Assembly: GCF_041153465.1 (NCBI RefSeq)
Contig: NZ_CP154858.1
Coordinates: 806,001 to 870,000 of the forward strand
Direction: 5' to 3'
DNA: 64,000 nt
DNA from: Thermohahella caldifontis
GTDB lineage: Bacteria; Pseudomonadota; Gammaproteobacteria; Pseudomonadales; Oleiphilaceae
Part shown: in pieces, positions 41,967 to 51,474 of the stretch
Position numbering within the stretch: position 1 is the first letter of the stretch
How the letters are laid out: each line of letters opens with the position of its first letter
Notes under the pieces: generated by a model
Database searches by the model: none
What the model saw: the letters and a program-made list of their open reading frames with translations, nothing else
Told to the model about the DNA's origin: nothing
Position numbers and translations under genes: made by a program

Positions 41967-44069
41967 TTACTGGAGCAGCGACAGCACCTGCTGCGGCCGT
42001 GCATTCGCCTGCGCCAGCACGGAGATACCAGCCTGCTGCAGTACCTGCGCCTTGGACAGCTTGGCGGTTTCCGCCGCGAAGTCCGCATCACGGATCCGGC
42101 TGTTCGCAGCCTGCAGGTTCTCACTCAGGGCCTCCAGGTTGGAAATGGTGTTCTGGAAGCGGTTCTGAATGGCACCCAGTTCCGCCTGCTTGGACGTAAT
42201 GGTCTTCAGGGCGTTGTCCACCGCCTGGACGGCCTTGTTGGCACCATCGACTGTCGAGATGTCGATGTCAGACAGTTTCTGGCCAAATTCGCCGCCACCA
42301 TAAGTGCCAACCCTCAAGCCAGATTTTTCAATATCTCCTGTCTTGGTGCCCAGAGTGAACTGACCGGCGGACTCCAGAGTTACAGAACCCACAGTCGTAT
42401 CTGTAGATAACCCGGTGTCACCCGGGGTGCCTGCCACTATATCAATATTACGGCCGTCGTCTGCGACCAACTTATATTGGTCCGAACCGAGCGCTTCGGC
42501 TCGTACTCCTGTTTGTCCTGCTTTCGCGTTTATTGCGTCGATAATGGTTGCTTGGTTTGCAGCCACATCATTTGTGGTAGTGCCTGAAATCTGTACCCCA
42601 TTGATTTGAATAGAAAAGGCTGTTGAAGCTCCTACCGCTGTCACCTTACCAGAATAAACTGTAGTCGCATTTACCTTGGCCGTGACACCTGTCTGATCAG
42701 ATACACGATTTATTGCAGCAGCCAGCGCAATAGCTGAAGTCGCATTTTCTGTGGAAGAAGCAGTGTCGTCTGTCGCCAAAGTCGCACCAACATCCACACC
42801 ATTTATCGTAAGATCACCTGCGACAAGCGCTGCCCTTGGGCCAGCGTTGCTAGCCGATGTTGCCGTATTTGAAGCATCACCGACCACACCACCGTTCACG
42901 CCGGAATAGGTACCTTCTTCAAAACCAACCGAGTCGATATTCCCGGTATTGGATGACAAAGTAATATCGGACCCATCTTCACTAACGAGCGTAATATTTC
43001 CCAGATAAGTCGTATCTACACCGTTCGCACCTGCAGCCAGACCATAAGTCGTCGCATTGTTGGTCGCCGGGTTGATCGTGATATTACGACCATCTTCTGC
43101 CGTAAGGTCGACCCTGAAACCGGTGTCTGTCGCAACAACACTGGCGGAAACACCGGTCAGGTCCTTTTTGCTGTTAATCTGGTCAGCCACGCCCTGCAGC
43201 TCGGTCTTGACACCCTCGAGCGTCGAAGCTGCACTGACAGACAGCGTAATGCTCACGTCATTTATCTTGACGGTCTCTGATGCCGCAGTACCAATGTTAG
43301 TAACATTAGTGCCTTCGACAGTGTTCGCATTGACAACTGCAGTAACGCCGGTTTGGTCACTCACCTTGTTAATGGCAGCCGCCTTGGCAATGGCAGACGA
43401 CGACTTCAGGTAAGCCGAGGCGGTATCATCCGTACCTGCCGAGGACCCCACGGCAACACCGTTGATGACAAGATCACCGGAAGAGAGGGCGAGGCTCGCA
43501 CTCGATGCATCCAAACCAGTCCCACTCACATTGGAAGATATACCCGCTGCCTCTGCAGAACCCAGAGTGGTCGTATCCAGCTTGCCCACGCTGACCTTGA
43601 TCGTATCCCCCACGTTGGCACCGGTCTGGAAAACGGCATTCTGGAAGGAACCATCCAGCAATTTCTTGCCGTTGAAGTTGGTTTTTTCAGCAATATTCTT
43701 GACCTCGTCCACCAACTGGCTGACTTCCTGCTGCAGCGCCTGCCGGTCAAGACCAGTGTTGGTGTCGTTGGCTGATTGCAGCGCCAGTTCACGAATCCGC
43801 TGCAGGTTGGTCACCATGGAGTTCAGCGCAGACTCCGCGGTTTGCGCCAGGGAAATACCGTCACCGGCATTCCGGATCGCCACTGAGGTGCCTCGCGTCT
43901 GCGCTTCAAAACGTGTGGAGATGGCGAGACCTGCGGCGTCGTCCTTGGCTGAATTGATTCGCAAACCGGAGGACAGACGCTGCAGTGCGCTGTCGCCCAG
44001 CCGTTGAGAGTTGCTCAGATTCCGCTGCGCGTTCAGGGACGCGATATTGGTATTGATGACTTGGGGCAT
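41967..44069 (-). CDS. fliC: Flagellin (sigma-28 controlled copy)
   Basis: This is the structural subunit of the filament, 700 residues. The N-terminal D0/D1 (MPQVINTNIASLNAQRNLSN through about 170) and the C-terminal D1/D0 (about 600-700, ending SVLAQANARPQQVLSLLQ) are typical. Between them a long variable region contains flagellin_IN-like modules repeated at least twice (GDLVINGVAVG... and GDLTINGVDVG..., each followed by AAAINKVSDQTGVTA or AAAINRVSDQTGVTA). The central DNA (about 42300-43560) is visibly richer in A and T than the ends, as is common for surface-exposed flagellin domains that recombine. AGGAGAAGCAAT precedes the ATG. It is divergent from the second flagellin. Confidence 0.95.
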   Translation of the reverse strand: MPQVINTNIASLNAQRNLSNSQRLGDSALQRLSSGLRINSAKDDAAGLAISTRFEAQTRGTSVAIRNAGDGISLAQTAESALNSMVTNLQRIRELALQSANDTNTGLDRQALQQEVSQLVDEVKNIAEKTNFNGKKLLDGSFQNAVFQTGANVGDTIKVSVGKLDTTTLGSAEAAGISSNVSGTGLDASSASLALSSGDLVINGVAVGSSAGTDDTASAYLKSSSAIAKAAAINKVSDQTGVTAVVNANTVEGTNVTNIGTAASETVKINDVSITLSVSAASTLEGVKTELQGVADQINSKKDLTGVSASVVATDTGFRVDLTAEDGRNITINPATNNATTYGLAAGANGVDTTYLGNITLVSEDGSDITLSSNTGNIDSVGFEEGTYSGVNGGVVGDASNTATSASNAGPRAALVAGDLTINGVDVGATLATDDTASSTENATSAIALAAAINRVSDQTGVTAKVNATTVYSGKVTAVGASTAFSIQINGVQISGTTTNDVAANQATIIDAINAKAGQTGVRAEALGSDQYKLVADDGRNIDIVAGTPGDTGLSTDTTVGSVTLESAGQFTLGTKTGDIEKSGLRVGTYGGGEFGQKLSDIDISTVDGANKAVQAVDNALKTITSKQAELGAIQNRFQNTISNLEALSENLQAANSRIRDADFAAETAKLSKAQVLQQAGISVLAQANARPQQVLSLLQ

Positions 44070-44163
44070 GATTGCTTCTCCTGGTTCACCCGTTGTTGTT
44101 GGGTCATTTGGGAGACACGCCTGCGTCCGGAAAGGACTTTACGCGCATCACCTGTTGCCCCTA

Positions 44164-44190
44164 TTAGCGGCCACCTTTTGCCGGACTTTA
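44164..44190 (-). promoter_or_regulatory. Sigma-28 (FliA) promoter of fliC
   Basis: On the minus strand: -35 TAAAGTCC (44190-44183), 11-base spacer, -10 GCCGCTAA (44171-44164). The match to TAAAGTTT-N11-GCCGATAA is close (two changes in -35, one in -10). The implied leader is about 88 bases. Confidence 0.85.
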
Positions 44191-44349
44191 GGCCTTTCGG
44201 CCGGTTTTATGTAACAGATTGTGAACCTTCGGGGCGGCAATCCCCTGCCTGAATCCCGTCACTCGGGCGGCAAAGCGGGGTTGTATCGCCCCACACCCTG
44301 AATCTTGAGACCTTTTAAAAACAGCGCATTAGGTCATTCCAATCAAAAT

Positions 44350-44364
44350 TGGCACGGCTTTGGC
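44350..44364 (+). promoter_or_regulatory. Sigma-54 (RpoN) promoter of second flagellin
   Basis: TGGCACGGCTTTGGC matches the -24/-12 consensus TGGCACG-N4-TTGC in all but one conserved base, with the invariant GG and GC separated by exactly 10 bases. It is 52 bases before the flagellin ATG. No sigma-28 box is visible on this strand. An FlrC-like activator would be needed; its binding site cannot be assigned. Confidence 0.85.
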
Positions 44365-44416
44365 TTTGGTTTTGGCAAACCGCCTTCGGGTTCAAGATAA
44401 CGTAAGGAGGAACATC

Positions 44417-46513
44417 ATGCCTCAGATCATCAACACCAACATCGCCTCGGTGAATGCCCAGCGCAACCTCGATCGGTCGCAGGCCGCCAACCAGATTGCT
44501 CTGCAGCGGTTGTCCTCCGGTTTGCGAATCAATTCAGCCAAGGACGACGCCGCAGGCCTCGCCATTTCAACCCGCTTCACCTCACAGGTACGCGGCCTCA
44601 ATGTCGCCATCCGAAATGCCAATGATGGCGTATCACTGGCACAGACGGCCGAAGGGGCGCTGGGTGCCATGACCGAAAACCTGCTCCGCATCCGGGATCT
44701 GGCCCTGCAGTCCGCCAACGCCACGAATAGCGCCATTGACAGAGAGGCACTGAACCAAGAGGTTCAGCAGCTCAAGGAAGAAATCCAGCGCATCGCTGAC
44801 CAGACCAACTTCAACGGCACCAAACTGCTGGATGGCACCTTTACCGATGTCACCTTCCAGATTGGCCCGAATGAAGGCGAATCCGTCACCTTCGGCATCA
44901 ACGGCGCTACCACCGATCAACTGGGGACCGCACTCAACGACGGTATCAGCTCCGACCCGGTTTCCTTTACAACCGGCACCCCCACTGCACCAACCTACGC
45001 CCTGGGTGCAGGCGACCTCGTCATCAATGGGATCGCAGTACCCGCTTCAACGGGCGTGGACGACAGCTTTTCCAACCTGGACAATGAGCGCAGTGCCATC
45101 GCCAAAGCGGCAGCCATTAATAAGGTCACCGAGCAGACCGGTGTTAAGGCAATTGTGAACCAGAACTCTGTTGGGGGAACAAAATTCTCTACTCCGGCAT
45201 CAGATATCAGCGGGAATATCAAGATAAACGGGATCAGTATCTCTGTAAGCGTGTCAAAGTTACTGTCCGACCAAGTGAACCTGGAAAATGTAGCCTCCGC
45301 AATCAATGAAAAATCCGGTCAAACCGGCGTAACCGCAATCTTCGATGGCAACCCCACGAAGGGCATTCAGCTGGTTGCCGCAGATGGCCGCAATATTATC
45401 CTGACAGGAGATGGTACCAACGACACCAGTGCCTATGGACTGGCAACCAGTGGCGGCGCATCCGCAAGCCAGACTTATGCCGGAACATTCACTCTCGTTT
45501 CGACAGACGGGTCCGACATCCAGCTCGACACCACAACCGGCACAATCAAGAACGCAGGACTGCAGGTCGGCACGTTCAGTGGCAGTAACAGTGGCCTGGT
45601 GAGCCAGGAACAACCTGCGGCAGCCATGGCCACCGGCGATCTCGTCATCAATGGCGTGCCGGTCGGACCAAGCCTGGCCTCGGATGACAGCGCCTCACCG
45701 ACTGCTACCAGTCCGGCACAGAGCGCCATTGCCAAGGCTGCAGCCATCAATAAAGTTGCAGATCAGACGGGCGTGACCGCCGTCGTAAACGCCTCCATTC
45801 TCAATGGCGATGCCTCCATCGGGGGTGTTGGCTCGGCAATCGGCGGATCGTTTGACGTCAATGGTGTCACCATTAATGTGGCCTGGTCGGCTGCTGACAG
45901 CACCGCAGATGTTCAACGTACCATTGTCACTGCCGTCAACAACAAATCCGGCCAGTCGGGTGTACGGGCCGAAGCCTTTGGCAACAGCTTCCGCCTGATC
46001 GCTGACGATGGCCGCAATGTACTGGTCAACAACTTTACGGGCCTGACCGCTGCAAATGTGGGGCTCAGCGGGGGAACCTCTGCCCGGGGTTCAGTCACAC
46101 TGCTTTCAGCCGGCAAGATCCAGCTTGACACCCTGACCGGCAATATCAGCAATGCCGGATTTGAAGTGGGCGCTTACGGCTCCGCCACAGACGGCCAGTT
46201 GATCCGGGATGTGGACATTTCCACCGTGGATGGAGCCATCAAGGCGCTTGCGGCAGTGGACAACGCCCTGCAGAAGATCAACTTCCAGCGCGCCCAGCTC
46301 GGTGCCATCCAGAACCGCTTTGAATCCACCGTGGCCAACCAGGCCATTGTGGCGGAAAACCTTCAGGCAGCAAACAGCCGCATCCGGGATGCGGACTTCG
46401 CAGCCGAAACGGCCGAACTGAGCCGGACTCAGGTACTGCAACAGGCCGGCCTGTCCATTCTCGCTCAGGCCAACGGTCAGCCGCAGCAGGTCTTGCAGCT
46501 GCTCCAGGGTTAA
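44417..46513 (+). CDS. Flagellin (sigma-54 controlled copy)
   Basis: The second filament subunit has 698 residues. It starts MPQIINTNIASVNAQRNLDR and ends SILAQANGQPQQVLQLLQG. The D0/D1 ends are closely related to the divergent fliC. The middle differs but has the same module twice (GDLVINGIAVPAS... and GDLVINGVPVGPS..., each with SAIAKAAAINKV and QTGV). TAAGGAGG lies seven bases before the ATG; the longer open frame from 44360 runs through the promoter. The next gene begins 18 bases after the stop with no hairpin between, so this flagellin and two methyltransferase-like genes appear to form one operon. In Vibrio the sigma-54 flagellin is the essential one; that role here is inference. Confidence 0.95.
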   Translation: MPQIINTNIASVNAQRNLDRSQAANQIALQRLSSGLRINSAKDDAAGLAISTRFTSQVRGLNVAIRNANDGVSLAQTAEGALGAMTENLLRIRDLALQSANATNSAIDREALNQEVQQLKEEIQRIADQTNFNGTKLLDGTFTDVTFQIGPNEGESVTFGINGATTDQLGTALNDGISSDPVSFTTGTPTAPTYALGAGDLVINGIAVPASTGVDDSFSNLDNERSAIAKAAAINKVTEQTGVKAIVNQNSVGGTKFSTPASDISGNIKINGISISVSVSKLLSDQVNLENVASAINEKSGQTGVTAIFDGNPTKGIQLVAADGRNIILTGDGTNDTSAYGLATSGGASASQTYAGTFTLVSTDGSDIQLDTTTGTIKNAGLQVGTFSGSNSGLVSQEQPAAAMATGDLVINGVPVGPSLASDDSASPTATSPAQSAIAKAAAINKVADQTGVTAVVNASILNGDASIGGVGSAIGGSFDVNGVTINVAWSAADSTADVQRTIVTAVNNKSGQSGVRAEAFGNSFRLIADDGRNVLVNNFTGLTAANVGLSGGTSARGSVTLLSAGKIQLDTLTGNISNAGFEVGAYGSATDGQLIRDVDISTVDGAIKALAAVDNALQKINFQRAQLGAIQNRFESTVANQAIVAENLQAANSRIRDADFAAETAELSRTQVLQQAGLSILAQANGQPQQVLQLLQG

Positions 46514-46531
46514 CAGAAAGAGGATCAGACC

Positions 46532-48502
46532 ATGAACGCCAGGCAGTCTCAGGCTATCGCCAGCCATCCTGAAGCCATTGATGCCCTGCTCGCGGCAGCG
46601 GTTCAGCAGGTGCGCGCTCTGGGCGGCAACTCAACGCCGCTCGGCACGTTGCTCAGCACTGCGCTGAAGGAATCTTCCCTGCCGGAAGAAACCCAGGCAC
46701 TGCTGACCATTGCCGCCACCGCAGAGGGCCGACTTGAACAGGCTGAAACACTGGTCAGGACTGCCATAGAGCGTTCACCGGGAAATGCGGACCTGCATAC
46801 CCAGATGGGCTACATTCAGCTTCAGTATGGCAAGCTGAGCCAGGCGCGTACCAGTTTTGAACGCGCACTGTCTCTTCAGCCCAATCACGCCCAGGCATTC
46901 CGCGGCATTGCAGACACCCTGCTCCGTCAGGAAAACTGGGCAGGCGCCTTTCTTCATTACCGCTCCCTTTACGAAAAGGGCCTTGAGGATGCGGCGCTCA
47001 TCGACGCACTGGAAACCTGTGCAGCCCACCTCCAGGCAGACCACTGGGATCCGCAACTGGCCAACACGGTGCTCAGCCTGATCGAACACCCGGGCAGCCG
47101 GCCGCGGGCCTGGGCACCGCTCGCCAACACGCTGCTCATCCGTCACTACCGGCTGGACATCCCGGACGCTCAGATAGACCTCAATACGCTGGCCTCGGAC
47201 ATGCTGTTCCTCCAGGTGCTGGCGAAGGGACTGATCCTGAGCCCCGAAGTGGAACAAACCGCCACTGCCGTGCGCACCGCCATCCTGGCTGAAGCCGCCG
47301 AGACAAGAACCCTTCGTGAAAGCCTACAGGCACTCGCCTTTGCACTGGGCATGGCCGCCGCACAAAGTGGCTATGTCTGGCCGGTCGCACAGGAGGAGCA
47401 ACAGGTTCTGAACCTGCTGGATGAGCAGATCCGCCAGGCATTGTTTACCCGTGAGCCCATTGAAACTGTTGTTGGTGCGACCCTGATCCTGGCCATGTAT
47501 CAGTCACTCTACAGCAGCATGAGTGCCCCGGCGCTGCTGGGCACCGAACCGAACCACTGGCCGGACCTTCTCGAACCACTGATGGACAAGGCGCTGTGGC
47601 AACCTGCGAACATCCATGCCCGCTGTGTGGATCTGCGGCAGCACATGCTCAAGCCCAGAACCGTGACGGAGGCCATGAGCCATGAAGACCGCCTCCCCTG
47701 GCCCACCATTGCAGCGGTCCGGATCAAGGGCCCGCGCCAGTCACTGCACGATTTGCTCTGTGCACAACTGGGTACTCAGGTTCTCAACTTCGAAAAACGC
47801 CCGCTCAATGTCCTCGTGACGGAGTGCCAGACCGGGCAGCGGCCAGCCCAGCTTGCCAGTCAGTTTTCCGATGTTCATGTCACCGGTGTCGACCCGGTTC
47901 TGGTCAACATTGCCGCAGCCCAGTCACGCCCTGAAGCCGGCCGATTCAATATCCGGTTTCTGCCGCTTGACCTGCAACAACTCGGCGCCCTCAACGCCCG
48001 GCCCGACGTGCTCGAATGCGCCCGCCCGTTAAACCAGCTGGACAGCCCATTGGAAGCCGTGCGTGCCATGGCACGTGTCGTGAATCCCCAAGGGCTGGTG
48101 AAGTTCAAGGTCACCCTGTTCGATCAGGATGACCCGGAACGTATCGTCCAGACGCTGGTCCGGGAACAGTTTGATCAGCGCCATATTGAGGGCGTCAGGG
48201 CGTTACGCCACGCCATCATGCAGGATGCTCACCGTGCAGACTGGCTCCCGATTCTCTCGGATCCGGCCTTCTACAGTCTGGAAGGCGTGCGTGACCGGTT
48301 TTTCCGGGGTGTATGGCATTACCTCGAGCCCCACCACCTGGACGAACTGATCAAAAGCACGGGCTTGAAGCTCATCGGCCTGATCCATGCCGGAGCGCAC
48401 AGCAGCTTGTACCGGCAACCCGAATCCGTACAGGATTGGTACGCCAAACGCGCCTATAATCTCAAAAAGCCCATTGATCTGGTGATTTACGCGCAACCCT
48501 GA
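46532..48502 (+). CDS. TPR protein with methyltransferase-like C-terminal domain
   Basis: The 656-residue cytoplasmic protein has an N-terminal TPR array (about 30-160; GYIQLQYGKLSQARTSFERA and ALSLQPNHAQAFRGIADTLL) and a long helical centre. Its C-terminal region (about 425-655) resembles a Rossmann methyltransferase: VLVTECQTGQRPAQLASQF as motif I, then VHVTGVDPVLVNIAAAQSRP. Motif I is degenerate, so catalysis is uncertain. The position directly after a flagellin gene, with GAGGA before the ATG, suggests flagellin binding or modification. The next gene (8 bases later) is a second methyltransferase, so this one may be its partner or substrate adaptor. Confidence 0.72.
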   Translation: MNARQSQAIASHPEAIDALLAAAVQQVRALGGNSTPLGTLLSTALKESSLPEETQALLTIAATAEGRLEQAETLVRTAIERSPGNADLHTQMGYIQLQYGKLSQARTSFERALSLQPNHAQAFRGIADTLLRQENWAGAFLHYRSLYEKGLEDAALIDALETCAAHLQADHWDPQLANTVLSLIEHPGSRPRAWAPLANTLLIRHYRLDIPDAQIDLNTLASDMLFLQVLAKGLILSPEVEQTATAVRTAILAEAAETRTLRESLQALAFALGMAAAQSGYVWPVAQEEQQVLNLLDEQIRQALFTREPIETVVGATLILAMYQSLYSSMSAPALLGTEPNHWPDLLEPLMDKALWQPANIHARCVDLRQHMLKPRTVTEAMSHEDRLPWPTIAAVRIKGPRQSLHDLLCAQLGTQVLNFEKRPLNVLVTECQTGQRPAQLASQFSDVHVTGVDPVLVNIAAAQSRPEAGRFNIRFLPLDLQQLGALNARPDVLECARPLNQLDSPLEAVRAMARVVNPQGLVKFKVTLFDQDDPERIVQTLVREQFDQRHIEGVRALRHAIMQDAHRADWLPILSDPAFYSLEGVRDRFFRGVWHYLEPHHLDELIKSTGLKLIGLIHAGAHSSLYRQPESVQDWYAKRAYNLKKPIDLVIYAQP

Positions 48503-48510
48503 GAGGCCGA

Positions 48511-50109
48511 ATGGACAGTCAAACCCTCATCGCCAAGGCTTATGATGAAACGCACTACGAAAGCAGTGCGTTTCTGCAAACGCATCCGGAAACGCTGGCG
48601 GCCATCGGCCTGCTTTTCGGACTCCAGCCGGTTCACCCGGCTCATGGCCGGGTTCTGGAGATTGGTTGTGCGTTGGGGGACAACCTCATCCCCATGGCAC
48701 TCAATGCACCCGACAGCCAGTTTGTCGGTGTCGATATCAGCTCGAGTCAGATTGACGTTGCCGCAGAACGTGCCGCCCGCCTCGGACTCCGTAACATCAA
48801 GTTTTACAGCGGATCCATAGAACACCTCCCGGACAATGCCGGTCCCTTTGATTACATCATCTGTCACGGTGTCTTTTCCTGGGTACCGGAAAGTGTTCAA
48901 TCGGCCATTCTTGAGCGTATCCGGAATCTGCTTTCCCCTCAGGGTATCGCTTATATCAGCTACAACACCTACCCCGGCTGGCATTTCCGGGATGTGCTCA
49001 AGCACGCCATTCGCTTTCATGGTCGCCATGCGAAAGGTCTTGATGAACAACATGAAGCACTGAAGGAGATCGCAGACCTGCTGGCCGAACAGGGCAGTTC
49101 AAGAGAAGACACACCTACCGCCAGGATTGCCAGAGTATTCAGAAAACAGCTGGATGCCCTGCCTCCTAGTTACCTGGTTCACGAGTACTACGAACCCTTC
49201 AACATCCCGCTGTACTTCAGTCAGTTCGCAGACATGCTGGCGACTCATCAGCTGAAGTTCGTGGGCGAAGCACACATGATGGATAACTTTCCCCTGCTGC
49301 ACAATCCGGAGCTTCAGGAGAAACTGCTGGCATTCTCCGGTGCGCGTGAAGAGTTCGAACAATATGCAGACCTGATGCTGTCACGCAGTTTCCGCAGTTC
49401 GCTGGTAACGCACTCGACCAACGCAGTGAATCCGAATATTCACCCCGACCGTATCCGGCCGTTCTATTTCATTTCAGACTTCAAGCCTGCACGCGAAGAC
49501 ACAGCGTCGCTGGCCCCCGACAAGAAGCTGAAATTTCATTCGCGCGGTACCGGGCAGGAAATCAAGGCCAGCACCCCCATAACAAAGGCCGCCTTGACTT
49601 GTCTCTGGCATGCCTGGCCGCTCGGTTTCAACTTCAATGATCTGGTTCATCATGCCTACAAGGTGCTGAGCCGGGATATCAATTCCACTCCGCTGGAAGA
49701 GGTCAAAAAAGAAGCCCTGCAGCTCTGTCAGGATCTGCTGGAGCTCTACGCTGGTGGCCATCTCCGTTTTCCGCGTGTATCACCGCCCCTGTGCACCAAT
49801 CAGGTTTCGTCCGCACCGCTACTGAGCCCGGTCGCACGCCAACAGCTTCAGAACAGTGAATCCGGACAGGTCACCAACCAGCTGCACTGTACTGTACGAC
49901 TGGAACCCCTGGTCAGAGAAGTCGCACTGCTCTGTAATGGCCAGCGCAGCCAGACCGAAATCGAGGTGGCCCTGACCGGCATTTTGAGGTCACGAGGTAC
50001 TGAACTCGGAATCAAACCGGAACTTCTGGTCAGGCCGGAAGGCGCTGCGAAAGACGCCGTGAGACTGGGGCTCGCTGTCTTGCGTGATCATGCGTTGCTC
50101 GTGGGCTAA
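48511..50109 (+). CDS. SAM-dependent methyltransferase with regulatory domain (PKMT-like)
   Basis: The 532-residue cytoplasmic protein has an N-terminal class I methyltransferase domain. Motif I is VLEIGCALGDNLIPMAL near residue 50, followed by FVGVDISSSQIDVA and DYIICHGVFSWVPE. A methyltransferase regulatory domain (MethyTransf_Reg type) follows, plus a C-terminal helical region. This layout matches Rickettsia protein lysine methyltransferases that modify outer-membrane protein OmpB. Placed third in a flagellin operon, a role in methylating flagellin lysines is a reasonable inference, distinct from the FliB type known in Salmonella. GAGAGG precedes the ATG. Its stop overlaps the convergent gene by four bases. 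Confidence 0.78.
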   Translation: MDSQTLIAKAYDETHYESSAFLQTHPETLAAIGLLFGLQPVHPAHGRVLEIGCALGDNLIPMALNAPDSQFVGVDISSSQIDVAAERAARLGLRNIKFYSGSIEHLPDNAGPFDYIICHGVFSWVPESVQSAILERIRNLLSPQGIAYISYNTYPGWHFRDVLKHAIRFHGRHAKGLDEQHEALKEIADLLAEQGSSREDTPTARIARVFRKQLDALPPSYLVHEYYEPFNIPLYFSQFADMLATHQLKFVGEAHMMDNFPLLHNPELQEKLLAFSGAREEFEQYADLMLSRSFRSSLVTHSTNAVNPNIHPDRIRPFYFISDFKPAREDTASLAPDKKLKFHSRGTGQEIKASTPITKAALTCLWHAWPLGFNFNDLVHHAYKVLSRDINSTPLEEVKKEALQLCQDLLELYAGGHLRFPRVSPPLCTNQVSSAPLLSPVARQQLQNSESGQVTNQLHCTVRLEPLVREVALLCNGQRSQTEIEVALTGILRSRGTELGIKPELLVRPEGAAKDAVRLGLAVLRDHALLVG

Positions 50110-50756
50110 TCCCCTTCGGAGGCGGACGGACAGGTACGCTGCCACCTCTCCCAATCCCCCCAGGTATCCACATCCCACAGCTCGGGCAGGTATCCGATGG
50201 ACAGCCCTGCATTGCTGAGTGCCTGGACGGTATTTTCCAGCGCATGACCCGTACCCCACCGGGCATGGTCAAAGGCCTGAGGGAGGTCAACGCGGCTGCC
50301 GATCAGGACGTAACCCCCGTCGTCAGAAGGAATGAGCACGACGTCATGGATACGCAGCTGCTCAATCACGTGCCGGATATGCTCGACGGTAACAGCAGGA
50401 CAATCACTTCCCACGATGATGCCCGCCCCGGCTTCCCGGACAGCTTGGGACAGGGCCTTGCGCATGCGCTCGCCAAGGTTGTCTCCCTCCTGCACTCGTT
50501 CACCAAGGCCCGCCGAAAGCGCTGACAAGAGCTCAAGCTGTTGCGTGCTGAGTTCCGCTCCCTGAGGCTCGGGCTCCGCGTCCCACCAGATCTCGGGTTG
50601 AAAGGGCTTGAGCTGTCTTGTAACGGCAGACAGCAACGCCAGATAGCAGTCGAGGGCGCGATCATCGCCCACGGTTGCGGCCAACCGGGTTTTAACCTTT
50701 CCCAATCTGGGCCAGCGCGCAAAAATCATCAACTGCGGAATGACGGGTTCATTCAT
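50106..50756 (-). CDS. TIGR04282-type glycosyltransferase
   Basis: The 216-residue protein belongs to the DUF2064 nucleotidyl/glycosyltransferase-like group: MIFARWPRLGKVKTRLAATVG near the N terminus (nucleotide binding, as in CofC-like folds), GIIVGSDCPAVTVEHIR near residue 113, and VLIPSDDGGYVLIGSR near 140. Members cluster with ArsS and TIGR04283 proteins and are annotated in arsenosugar biosynthesis. The start at 50756 fits the family; an ATG at 50774 would add six residues. It overlaps the upstream glycosyltransferase gene by eight bases, which signals an operon. Confidence 0.86.
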   Translation of the reverse strand: MNEPVIPQLMIFARWPRLGKVKTRLAATVGDDRALDCYLALLSAVTRQLKPFQPEIWWDAEPEPQGAELSTQQLELLSALSAGLGERVQEGDNLGERMRKALSQAVREAGAGIIVGSDCPAVTVEHIRHVIEQLRIHDVVLIPSDDGGYVLIGSRVDLPQAFDHARWGTGHALENTVQALSNAGLSIGYLPELWDVDTWGDWERWQRTCPSASEGD

Positions 50757-51474
50757 TCTGATAACGCGCTCCATAGTATCTTTTTACCAGCACGTCAGGA
50801 CTTGCCCCGCGGTAATACGCCAACTTGAGCGACCACATGAGCCATATGGTCCTCAGAATACCTTCCTGCTCCCACTTGCGACTGGAGGTCAGCACCGGTT
50901 CCCGTATACAGACCGGCCGGCCGTATCGGCTCTTGAGGGTGCGGCAGATTTCGATATCTTCCATCAGCGGCTGATCCGGAAACCCTCCGATTCCCCTGAA
51001 CACCTGAGCCTTGACAAAAATGGCCTGGTCCCCTGTTGCGATACCGGTCAGACGTGATCGCCAGGAGATCATCCACTCAATTATCCGGAACGCCGGATGC
51101 TTGCCAGACAAACGAACATCAAAGCGCCCCCATGCTGCCGACGATTTTTCAGCCAAAGGACGCAGGATTTTCAGCACATTACGCGGCAACTGTGTATCCG
51201 CATGCAGGAACAGCAATACTTTGCCTCTGGCAACGGAGGCCCCGGCATTCATCTGACGTGCGCGTCCTTTCGGAGCCGTGATGACAACATCAGTGCAGGC
51301 CGCACATTCACCTGAAAGCGGTATGTCGCCCTCCGCCCTGGCAAGGATCACCTCAGCGCCCTGGCGCCGGAAGGCCGTCAGATCTTCCAGAAACGGCAGT
51401 AGCGCCGGCCCTTCACGCCAGACCGGCACGATGATTGACAACCAGGGAGAGGGATCAGTCGAGTGCGCCACCAC
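50749..51474 (-). CDS. TIGR04283-type family 2 glycosyltransferase
   Basis: The 241-residue GT-A enzyme has WLSIIVPVWREGPALLPFL at the N terminus, VITAPKGRARQMNAGASVAR near residue 70, the metal-binding motif FLHADTQLP near 95, and GGFPDQPLMEDIEICR near 170. These are hallmarks of the TIGR04283 family. The open frame extends to 51561, but a GTG at 51474 sits six bases after AGGGAA and inside the end of arsS, giving the usual length. It forms a three-gene operon with arsS upstream and the TIGR04282 gene downstream. Confidence 0.87.
   Translation of the reverse strand: MVAHSTDPSPWLSIIVPVWREGPALLPFLEDLTAFRRQGAEVILARAEGDIPLSGECAACTDVVITAPKGRARQMNAGASVARGKVLLFLHADTQLPRNVLKILRPLAEKSSAAWGRFDVRLSGKHPAFRIIEWMISWRSRLTGIATGDQAIFVKAQVFRGIGGFPDQPLMEDIEICRTLKSRYGRPVCIREPVLTSSRKWEQEGILRTIWLMWSLKLAYYRGASPDVLVKRYYGARYQNE

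Noticed and set aside
44110..44150. Second sigma-28-like -35 (GTAAAGTCC on the minus strand) before fliC
   Set aside because: No -10 resembling GCCGATAA lies 11 bases downstream, unlike the copy at 44164-44190.
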